Assembly (NCBI GenBank): GCA_007116765.1
Contig: SKHV01000188.1
Span: 1-28,137 of the forward strand
Direction: 5' to 3'
DNA length: 28,137 nt
From: Prolixibacteraceae bacterium
Lineage (GTDB): Bacteria; Bacteroidota; Bacteroidia; Bacteroidales; Prolixibacteraceae
Positions 8,021-14,665 of this stretch are shown here, in pieces (the stretch's first letter is position 1; every line of letters begins with the position of its first letter). A program made the translations under genes and the position numbers. The notes under the pieces are model-generated. The model saw only the letters and a list, made by a program, of their open reading frames with translations, made no database searches and was not told where the DNA came from.

Positions 8021-8529
8021 TTGGTATGGGTGATTTCTTGATATTTTCGCATTGCTCTGGGCAAAAGATTTGAGGATTCTTTGAGTATGTCAAAAATATG
8101 CTCCTTACCATAAAAATTCATAATTTCACGAATTTCAATATCGTTACCGCGTTCAAAAACACGTTTTATAATTGCTGTATTATTGTTTTCCCAGTCAATA
8201 TTATTAATGTTGGTATCCCAGAAAAGAGCTTTTCGGATATTATTTAAATTGGGGTGCCCTTTTTTTGAATGCTTTGTTTTTTCTTTTTCAATATCGTGAA
8301 ATACTTGCAAAGTCATTAAAAAGCCTTCTGAAAAACCTAGTTTTTTTTCAATTTTGAGCGACAAGGGGATATTCATTCTTCGTTGTCCGTTAATAATGGC
8401 TCCAAGAGTTTGGGGATGTTCGTTTATCAATTGAGCAAAATTAACCTGGGATATCTTCCTTCGCTTCAATTCACGACTTACCATGATGCCCGGATGAATG
8501 CCTTTTATTAATGAAAGCTTATTATCCAT
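8017..8529 (-). CDS. HTH (HigA/XRE-like) antitoxin with C-terminal DUF6922-like region
   Basis: The start at 8529 is preferred over the longer frame from 8655: it gives a 170-residue protein beginning directly with the HTH domain, and a perfect -7 element lies just upstream, inside the longer frame. Residues 13-65 (HPGIMVSRELKRRKISQVNFAQLI, then NGQRRMNIPLSLKIEKKLG) form a HigA-like XRE domain. Residues about 100-160 (ALFWDTNINNIDWENNN, then IIKRVFERG, then NFYG) resemble the small DUF6922-type domain often found next to nucleotidyltransferase toxins. The same pattern returns in the orphan gene at 26156-26350. The product probably neutralises the adjacent toxin and represses its own promoter through the inverted repeat at 8544-8567. 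Confidence 0.8.
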   Translation of the reverse strand: MDNKLSLIKGIHPGIMVSRELKRRKISQVNFAQLINEHPQTLGAIINGQRRMNIPLSLKIEKKLGFSEGFLMTLQVFHDIEKEKTKHSKKGHPNLNNIRKALFWDTNINNIDWENNNTAIIKRVFERGNDIEIREIMNFYGKEHIFDILKESSNLLPRAMRKYQEITHTK

Positions 8530-8533
8530 AATA

Positions 8534-8541
8534 CAAAGATA
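8534..8541 (-). promoter_or_regulatory. -7 element of the toxin-antitoxin promoter
   Basis: Read on the minus strand, TATCTTTG is an exact match to TAnnTTTG. Only 4 bases separate it from the chosen ATG, so the transcript would be leaderless or nearly so. No clear -33 TTTG is visible; the region is taken by the inverted repeat. Confidence 0.6.
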
Positions 8542-8543
8542 AC

Positions 8544-8567
8544 AAAATAAACAGAATTGTTTATTTT
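8544..8567. promoter_or_regulatory. Perfect 10-bp inverted repeat, likely antitoxin operator
   Basis: AAAATAAACA (8544-8553), spacer GAAT, TGTTTATTTT (8558-8567): the two arms are exact reverse complements. The site lies two bases upstream of the -7 element of the toxin-antitoxin gene pair, exactly where a repressor would block RNA polymerase. Binding by the HTH protein is inference from position. Confidence 0.6.
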
Positions 8568-8807
8568 TTGGATTAAACTGTCTTCTTTCCTTTTGTGTAT
8601 TCTTGTCCACGAAATTGGCACTATGCCGAATTTGGCTTAAAATACTGAAAAACAAAACTATTATTTCAAAAATATGAAAGGTTGTTTTTTATGATATAGG
8701 AAAATTACCTAAAATTATAGATTTTTTACTCGCCTTTGTGACAATAAATTCGTTGCTTTGTAATTCAGAATTATTATTGAGAAGAAACATTTTAAAATTA
8801 TATCAAA

Positions 8808-10289
8808 ATGGGAAATTATTTCAATTCAATTCCTTTACGTGTTCAGTTGGAACAGTTGGGAAAATGCGATTTCATGGACGAGTCGGAATTTGCAAACGGT
8901 GTTGACTACCTGAAGGGTAAGAAAATCGTAGTACTTGGTTGTGGTGCACAGGGCTTGGCTCAGGGGCTAAACCTTCGCGACAGCGGCCTCGACGTATCGT
9001 ATGCTTTGCGCGCTGTTGAAATTGAAGAAAAACACGTTTCGTACCAAAATGCAAGCGAAAACAAATTCGAAGTGGGTACTTTCGAGGAAATGGTTCCCAA
9101 AGCCGATTTGGTACTGAACCTTACACCCGATAAATACCATACTCCGGTGGTGAACGCTGCCATGCCTTTAATGAAGAAAGGTGCTTGCCTTTCTTACTCG
9201 CACGGTTTTAATATTGTGGAAGAAGGAAACCAAATCCGCCCCGACATTACCGTAATTATGGTAGCCCCTAAGTCGCCAGCATCTGAAGTACGTGCCGAAT
9301 TCCTTCGTGGTTTTGGTGTGCCTACCTTAATTGCCGTTCACCGCGAAAACGACCCCAATGGCGACGGTCTTGAAATTGCAAAAGCATACTGTGCCGGTAC
9401 CGGTGGCCATAAAGCTGGCGTATTGCACTCATCGTTTGTAGCCGAGGTTAAATCGGATCTTATGGGCGAGCAAACCATTTTGTGTGGTGTGCTTCAAACC
9501 GCTTCGATACTCATGTTCAACAAAATGGTTGAAAAAGGAGTAGACAAGGCTTATGCCTCGAAATTTATCCAGTACGGATGGGAAGTAACTACCGAAGCAT
9601 TGAAGCTTGGTGGTATTACCCACATGATGGATCGCTTGAGCAACCCGGCCAAAGTTGAAGCTTTCAAATTGGCTGAAGAACTGAAAGAAACCATGCGCCC
9701 ATTGTTCGAAAAACACATGGACGATATTATGGACGGAACTTTCTCATCGACCATGATGGAAGACTGGAAAGCCGGAGATAAGAACCTGCTTGAGTGGCGT
9801 GCTGCCACAGGCGAAACCGATTTCGAGAAAACCCCTGCCGGCGAGATGAAAATCAAAGAACAGGAATATTTCGACAACGGTACCATAATGGTTGCCTTTG
9901 TAAAAGCAGGCGTAGAACTGGCGTTTGAGGTGATGACCGAAACCGGAATCAAAGCCGAAAGTGCATACTACGAGTCGTTGCACGAAACCCCGCTCATTGC
10001 CAATACCATTGCACGCAAGAAACTTTACGAAATGAACCGCGTAATTTCCGATACTGCTGAGTACGGCTGTTACTTGTTCGACCATGCCGCTCGTCCATTG
10101 TTGGCCGATTTCATGAGTAAAATCGATACCAATGTGATTGGCAAAAACTTCAACGAAGGCAAAGATGCGCACGTAGACAACAAAGAACTTATTTTGGTGA
10201 ACGATGCCATTCGTTTCCACGAAGTGGAATTGGTAGGTGCCGAGTTGCGCGAAGCCATGGAAGCCATGGAAGCTATTGTAAAAGAATAA
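8808..10289 (+). CDS. ilvC: Ketol-acid reductoisomerase (NADP+), class II long form
   Basis: 493 residues, close to the E. coli class II enzyme and longer than the roughly 330-350 of class I. It converts 2-acetolactate or 2-aceto-2-hydroxybutyrate to the dihydroxy acids of valine, isoleucine and leucine synthesis, using NADPH and Mg. Visible hallmarks: Rossmann GCGAQG (44-49), YALR with Arg68 for the NADPH phosphate, H132 in YSHGFNI, metal ligands D217 and E221 in SDLMGEQTILCG, and the duplicated C-terminal knotted domain with EQEYFD and SAYYESLHE. No other ilv or leu gene is in the window, so it is transcribed alone. A -7-like TTGCTTTG lies at 8753-8760. A strong hairpin terminator follows the stop. 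Confidence 0.97.
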   Translation: MGNYFNSIPLRVQLEQLGKCDFMDESEFANGVDYLKGKKIVVLGCGAQGLAQGLNLRDSGLDVSYALRAVEIEEKHVSYQNASENKFEVGTFEEMVPKADLVLNLTPDKYHTPVVNAAMPLMKKGACLSYSHGFNIVEEGNQIRPDITVIMVAPKSPASEVRAEFLRGFGVPTLIAVHRENDPNGDGLEIAKAYCAGTGGHKAGVLHSSFVAEVKSDLMGEQTILCGVLQTASILMFNKMVEKGVDKAYASKFIQYGWEVTTEALKLGGITHMMDRLSNPAKVEAFKLAEELKETMRPLFEKHMDDIMDGTFSSTMMEDWKAGDKNLLEWRAATGETDFEKTPAGEMKIKEQEYFDNGTIMVAFVKAGVELAFEVMTETGIKAESAYYESLHETPLIANTIARKKLYEMNRVISDTAEYGCYLFDHAARPLLADFMSKIDTNVIGKNFNEGKDAHVDNKELILVNDAIRFHEVELVGAELREAMEAMEAIVKE

Positions 10290-10319
10290 GAAAGCTTATT
10301 AATTTGTCATATCAAAAAA

Positions 10320-10351
10320 GCCCGGTTGCTGTTATGGCAGCCGGGTTTTTT
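10320..10351. terminator. Bidirectional intrinsic terminator between ilvC and the ATPase gene
   Basis: CCCGGTTGC, loop TGTTATG, GCAGCCGGG (10321-10345) forms a 9-bp stem with one G-U pair. It is followed by six T on the plus strand (10346-10351) and preceded by six A (10314-10319), which gives a T-run for the minus strand. It sits between two convergent stop codons and overlaps the end of the minus-strand gene. Confidence 0.85.
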
Positions 10352-11660
10352 AGTTTTTGAGAAAAGATTCTATTCCATAAAAGGGAATAGAAAGTACAGG
10401 AGGTTTTTGATTGAATTGAAGTTGAGAAATTTTTATGCCAGTTTTCGATTGGTATTTTTCAAGAAAAATATGCAGACTTTTCATATGAGCAACCGTGCCT
10501 GATTTAACTTCAATTGGCATTATCCTCCCTTCTTTCTCTATTAGATAATCAACCTCGGCGGTACTGTTTTTTGCCTTTCGTCCCCAATAAAATAATTCTG
10601 CTTTTCTGAAAGGTGAATTGTTCGCAATAAGCTCTTGACCTACGAATTGCTCAGCTACTGCCCCTTTGAATATAGCTGCTAGTTCTTTTTCTCTTGCAGT
10701 TTCGGAATATATTCCACTTATTGCATGAAAAAGACCTATATCAAGAAAAATTACCTTGAAGAAGGATTCATTTATACCTGCCGATAGCGGAAGACCAGAA
10801 CCGTTTGTTTGTTTAACCCGGTTGATAACCCCAGCTGTTTCAAGTAAATCGAGAGAATCTTTTAGTTCTCTTGATTTAATATTGCGATCGACATTTGCAT
10901 AAACATATTTTTGACCAACCATTGCTGGTATTGTGCCAAAAACTTTGCGCATAGTATTATGCTTTGATGCTTTGGCATATTTTCCAAAATCGTCGATATA
11001 GGTGTCGATAATAGATTGTTGAATTCTTTGACATTTAATGATATCTTGTGATCTTATGTATTCTTTTACTACAGCCGGCATGCCGCCTATATAAAAGTAT
11101 TTGCGTATTAGCTTATTTAATTTGATGTGCAGGTTCTGAGATATTTTATTAAGGTTTGAATAATGATTTAAATAGTTCCTTAATTCAGTTTCACCTAATG
11201 CTTCAATAAACTCTCCAAACGAAAGCGGATGTAAGTATAAATATTGTATCCTTCCAACAGGCATTTTAAAATTTTCAGATAAAAGAGCAAACTCAAGCAG
11301 AGAACCTGCTCCAATTACGTGTAAATCGGGCATTTCTTCGTAAAAATATCGCAATGAAATAATTGCATTTGGACAATCTTGAATTTCATCTAAAAACAAT
11401 AGTGTATTACCTGCTACGGCACCCTGAGTGGTAAAAAGGGCAATTTTTTCAATAATTTCGGAAGGCATTAGCGATGTAAATATCTCTTTATACTCAGGAT
11501 TTCTTTCAAAATTGATATAAATAACTTGTTTGAATTCATTTTTGCCAAATTCGTTCACGATATATGTTTTTCCTGTTTGCCTGGCACCTCTGATTAAAAG
11601 TGGTTTCTTTTCGGGGTCTAATTTCCATTCTAACAGCTGTTTGTATATGTCTCTTATCAT
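10350..11660 (-). CDS. AAA-type ATPase with DUF4143 C-terminal domain
   Basis: The start at 11660 (MIRDIYKQLLEW) is where this family normally begins, giving 436 residues. The same frame stays open to an ATG at 11786 only because three 33-bp repeats read through as LPWILAN units. Residues 25-32 (GARQTGKT) are the Walker A loop, 87-92 (LLFLDE) Walker B, and IGAGSLLEF a sensor region: the AAA_14 domain. The C-terminal DUF4143 domain carries EVDYLIEK and PIEVKSG, a PD-(D/E)XK-like nuclease-fold signature. Such ATPases are abundant in Bacteroidota and archaea, occur as stand-alone accessory genes, and their biological role is not settled. It is convergent with ilvC across a shared terminator. Start choice moderately sure. 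Confidence 0.88.
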   Translation of the reverse strand: MIRDIYKQLLEWKLDPEKKPLLIRGARQTGKTYIVNEFGKNEFKQVIYINFERNPEYKEIFTSLMPSEIIEKIALFTTQGAVAGNTLLFLDEIQDCPNAIISLRYFYEEMPDLHVIGAGSLLEFALLSENFKMPVGRIQYLYLHPLSFGEFIEALGETELRNYLNHYSNLNKISQNLHIKLNKLIRKYFYIGGMPAVVKEYIRSQDIIKCQRIQQSIIDTYIDDFGKYAKASKHNTMRKVFGTIPAMVGQKYVYANVDRNIKSRELKDSLDLLETAGVINRVKQTNGSGLPLSAGINESFFKVIFLDIGLFHAISGIYSETAREKELAAIFKGAVAEQFVGQELIANNSPFRKAELFYWGRKAKNSTAEVDYLIEKEGRIMPIEVKSGTVAHMKSLHIFLEKYQSKTGIKISQLQFNQKPPVLSIPFYGIESFLKN

Positions 11661-11683
11661 AGTTTGTCTTTTTAATAGAAAAT

Positions 11684-11771
11684 AATTGGCTAAAATCCAA
11701 GGTAAAAATACGTTAAAATTGGCTAAAATCCAAGGTAAAAAATAGCAATAATTGGCTAAAATCCAAGGTAA
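11684..11771. repeat. Three 22-bp direct repeats at exact 33-bp period in the ATPase gene leader
   Basis: Identical 22-bp units start at 11684, 11717 and 11750, separated by unrelated 11-bp AT-rich spacers. Each unit contains TTGGCTAAAATCCAA, a near-palindrome (TTGGCT / ATCCAA arms, one mismatch). On the minus strand each also contains TACCTTGG, one mismatch from the -7 consensus. The period is about three DNA turns and also 11 codons, so the array reads in frame with the ATPase gene. Operator array, tandem promoters or a coding repeat are all possible. Confidence 0.8.
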
Positions 11772-11796
11772 GCAAGAATAATACATTTCTTTACGA

Positions 11797-11890
11797 ACTT
11801 GCTTTTACGTGTTTTACCCTTTGCATAGCAAGTGTAAAAGCATTATTTTTACCACGTATTTATAGAGCGGCATCTTTTTTTGCAATGCCG
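11797..11890 (+). promoter_or_regulatory. Dyads and hairpin upstream of nadB
   Basis: TGCTTTTAC (11800-11808) and GTAAAAGCA (11834-11842) are exact inverted arms 25 bases apart. ACTTGC (11797-11802) and GCAAGT (11828-11833) form a nested pair. A hairpin CGGCAT ... ATGCCG (11868-11890) followed by TTTT lies 20 bases before the nadB ATG. These could be an operator and a leader hairpin, but no known NAD regulator site was recognised. Confidence 0.35.
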
Positions 11891-11910
11891 TTTTGTTATT
11901 TTATAGCAAC

Positions 11911-13458
11911 ATGCGTACAACTACAGATTTTTTGATTATTGGTTCCGGTCTTGCAGGTTTGTCAATGGCGATAAAAGCCTCGAAATACGGTAAGGTCACA
12001 ATTGTTACCAAGGCAACATTGAACGACAGTAACACCAATTATGCCCAAGGAGGAATTGCTGCAGTGGTGAACCCCGAAGATAATTTCGAGAAACATATTG
12101 AAGATACCCTGATAGCCGGAGCCGGACTTTGTGAAGAAAAAATTGTACGTAAAGTTGTTTCTGAAGCACCCGAACAAATTAAGGAATTGATTGATTGGGG
12201 TGCCAATTTCGATAAAAACGAAGCAGGCACTTACGATTTGGCCAAAGAAGGCGGTCATTCCGAACATCGTATCCTTCACCATAAAGACAATACAGGCTTT
12301 GAAATACAACGTGCACTGGTTGAGCAAATTAATGCAACTGACAACATTGCCGTTCTAGAACACCATTTTGCCATTGATATTATTACACAACATCATACCG
12401 GGCAATTAGTTAAAAGGCATCACGCCGATACAGCATGCTTTGGGGCTTATGTTTTAAATGAAGAAACCGGGAAAGTTGATACTTATTTATCGAAGTTTAC
12501 TTTTTTGGCTACCGGTGGAGCAGGCAACTTATACAGTAACACCACCAACCCGGTAACTGCAACCGGCGATGGCATTGCTATGACCTATCGTGCCAAAGGT
12601 ATTGTCGATAATATGGAATTTGTACAGTTTCACCCAACTGCGCTTTATAATCCTGGCGAGAAGCCTGCATTCTTAATAACCGAAGCCATGCGCGGTTTTG
12701 GTGGAATTTTGAAAACCATCGATGGCAAGGAGTTTATGCGCAAATACGATAGCCGTGGATGCCTGGCACCACGCGATATTGTGGCCCGTGCCATCGACAA
12801 CGAGGTGAAAACCCGTGGCGACGATTATGTGGTGCTCGATTGTACCCACCTTGACCCGAAAGCACTTGTTGAGCATTTCCCGAATATTTATCAAAAGTGC
12901 CTTTCGTTGAATATTGACATTACGAAAGAAGCTATACCTGTGATTCCGGCCGCTCACTATATTTGCGGGGGAGTTAAGGTCGATGAGCGTTCACGTACAT
13001 CGATTAAAAACCTTTATGCTGCCGGCGAAACTGCCAATACCGGGCTGCATGGAGCCAACCGACTGGCGTCGAACAGTTTGCTCGAAGCACTGGTGTGTGC
13101 CGATTGGGCCATTAACGACGCAGCAAAGTTTATCAATGATGTTGAGATTAACCACTCAATACCCGACTGGAACGACGAAGGCACCTCGCACCCCGAGGAA
13201 ATGGTTTTGATTACCCAAAGCCTGAAAGAGGTACAGCAAATAATGAGCGTGTATGTGGGCATTGTACGCAGCGAAGTTCGCCTCAAGCGTGCTTATGATA
13301 GGCTTTGGACCATCTACAACGAAACCGAAGATTTGTACAAAAAAACCACCGTTTCGTTGCCGCTTTGCGAATTAAGAAACCTTATAAACGTGGGGTATTT
13401 GGTTATTAAACATGCTTACTCGCGTAAAAACAGCATCGGACTGCATTACATGGTGTAG
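11911..13458 (+). CDS. nadB: L-aspartate oxidase
   Basis: 515 residues from the ATG at 11911; an in-frame ATG 18 bases upstream adds only MLFYSN and is less likely, because the protein proper starts MRTTTDFLIIGSG. The enzyme oxidises L-aspartate to iminoaspartate with FAD, the first step of de novo NAD synthesis. Seen: the FAD loop GSGLAG (11-16), NYAQGGIAAV, EGGHSEHRILHHKDNTG, QFHPTAL, catalytic Arg288 in LAPRDIVARAI, and GLHGANRLASNSLLEALV, all typical of NadB and distinguishing it from succinate dehydrogenase. nadA and nadC are not in the window. The upstream region contains dyads that may control it. Convergent with ldhA, 10 bases apart. Confidence 0.95.
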   Translation: MRTTTDFLIIGSGLAGLSMAIKASKYGKVTIVTKATLNDSNTNYAQGGIAAVVNPEDNFEKHIEDTLIAGAGLCEEKIVRKVVSEAPEQIKELIDWGANFDKNEAGTYDLAKEGGHSEHRILHHKDNTGFEIQRALVEQINATDNIAVLEHHFAIDIITQHHTGQLVKRHHADTACFGAYVLNEETGKVDTYLSKFTFLATGGAGNLYSNTTNPVTATGDGIAMTYRAKGIVDNMEFVQFHPTALYNPGEKPAFLITEAMRGFGGILKTIDGKEFMRKYDSRGCLAPRDIVARAIDNEVKTRGDDYVVLDCTHLDPKALVEHFPNIYQKCLSLNIDITKEAIPVIPAAHYICGGVKVDERSRTSIKNLYAAGETANTGLHGANRLASNSLLEALVCADWAINDAAKFINDVEINHSIPDWNDEGTSHPEEMVLITQSLKEVQQIMSVYVGIVRSEVRLKRAYDRLWTIYNETEDLYKKTTVSLPLCELRNLINVGYLVIKHAYSRKNSIGLHYMV

Positions 13459-13468
13459 GGCTTTATGA

Positions 13469-14467
13469 TTATTTTATCTGTTTCACTTCATTTTTAAGTG
13501 AACGGCCTTCTTCAAAATCAATAATGTTTTGATAGCTCGTAGCGGTAATTTGTTCCAAAGCTTCGCGGGTAAAAAAAGCCTGATGCGAAGTGATTAGTAC
13601 ATTGGGGAACGAAATAAGTCTCATAATTAACTCATCCTCAATGATGTTTTCTGAGTGATCGTAAAAGAAGAGACTCTCTTCCTGTTCGTAAACATCAATG
13701 CCAAAGTATCCAATCTTTTTACTTTTCAATGCCCTGATGGCAGCTTTTGTATCGATCAATGCACCACGGCTTGTGTTTATTATCATAACACCATTCTTCA
13801 TCTTGTCCAGCGAGACTTCGTCTATCATGTGTTTTGTTTCGGATGTAAGTGGACAATGGAGTGAAATAATGTCTGATTTTTCAAAAAGTTCATCGAGGGA
13901 AGTATATTCTATGCCGCTTTCTTCAAGCTGTTTGTCGGGATAGAGGTCGTGAGCCAGTATTTTTGCACCAAAGCCAAGCATAATCCGGCAAAAGGCTTTT
14001 CCTATTTGCCCTGTACCTACAACACCAATGGTTTTCCCCTGAATATTGAATCCAGTAAGGCGGTCGAGCGAAAAATTGCCCTCCCTTATTCTGTTGTATG
14101 CCTTGTGGGTTTTGCGATTGAGCGTTAAAATAAGAGCCATGGCATGTTCAGCTACGGCATTGGGCGAATAAGACGGTACGCGCACTATTTTGATGCCAAA
14201 TTCTTCTGCTGCTTTCAGGTCAACATTATTAAACCCGGCACAACGAAGTGCAACTATTCTGGTGCCATTTTTCTTGAGTTTACTTAAAACGCTACGGTTA
14301 ATCCTATCGTTTACAAAAACACAAACTGCATCGAAGCCTTTACTTAGTTTGCTTGTGTCTTCGTTCAGGGCAGTTTTGAAATAGCTTACTTCTATTTTGG
14401 AATTCGGTTTGAGCTTTTCAAAATACTCTTTGTCGTAACTTTTTGTGCTGAATATTGCGAGTTTCAT
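13469..14467 (-). CDS. ldhA: D-lactate dehydrogenase (fermentative, LdhA type)
   Basis: 332 residues, matching the E. coli-type LdhA length. It reduces pyruvate to D-lactate with NADH, recycling NAD in fermentation. The D-2-hydroxyacid dehydrogenase fold is clear: VAEHAMALIL (105-114), Rossmann GTGQIG (151-156) with Asp174 at the strand end specifying NAD, and catalytic Arg234 (NTSRGALID), Glu263 (DVYEQEE) and His295 (SHQAFFT). The insert ESLFFYDHSENII is the LdhA-specific loop (E. coli has a similar FFEDRS segment), which separates it from phosphoglycerate or formate dehydrogenases of the same family. It is transcribed alone, convergent with nadB and divergent from the sensory block. Its presence points to an anaerobic or facultative lifestyle. 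Confidence 0.92.
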   Translation of the reverse strand: MKLAIFSTKSYDKEYFEKLKPNSKIEVSYFKTALNEDTSKLSKGFDAVCVFVNDRINRSVLSKLKKNGTRIVALRCAGFNNVDLKAAEEFGIKIVRVPSYSPNAVAEHAMALILTLNRKTHKAYNRIREGNFSLDRLTGFNIQGKTIGVVGTGQIGKAFCRIMLGFGAKILAHDLYPDKQLEESGIEYTSLDELFEKSDIISLHCPLTSETKHMIDEVSLDKMKNGVMIINTSRGALIDTKAAIRALKSKKIGYFGIDVYEQEESLFFYDHSENIIEDELIMRLISFPNVLITSHQAFFTREALEQITATSYQNIIDFEEGRSLKNEVKQIK

Positions 14468-14665
14468 AAATTATTGTTTTACTCATGTAACAAGATGATT
14501 GCCGATATGTTTTACACTTTAACAAGCTTCTAAACAAAAAGTGTCTTCCCGGTAACTGACGCCTTGTTTTTAGGTTTTCATTTTTTCACACTGTTTCAAT
14601 TTTTTTGTATATTACCTATCGAAAAATAAGGGATATTCAATGTTAATCTTTTTATTGTTTTTTTA
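14468..14665. other. Divergent intergenic region, ldhA and CheB-CheR gene
   Basis: A 198-base AT-rich gap that must hold promoters for both flanking genes. ACACTTT (14514-14520) and AAAGTGT (14538-14544) are exact inverted arms 17 bases apart, a possible regulator site. No exact TAnnTTTG element was found on either strand. Confidence 0.4.

Noticed and set aside
8530..8655. N-terminal extension of the HTH antitoxin
   Set aside because: The extra 42 residues contain the promoter and operator, and look like translated non-coding DNA (Cys/Phe-rich, no family match).
9744..10220. 158-codon open frame antisense to ilvC
   Set aside because: It lies wholly inside the conserved ilvC gene on the other strand, has no family motif, and is explained by the codon bias of ilvC.
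11868..11890. Hairpin before nadB as a true intrinsic terminator of an upstream gene
   Set aside because: No plus-strand gene lies upstream that it could terminate; the loop is 11 bases and the T-run short, so it is kept only as a possible leader element.
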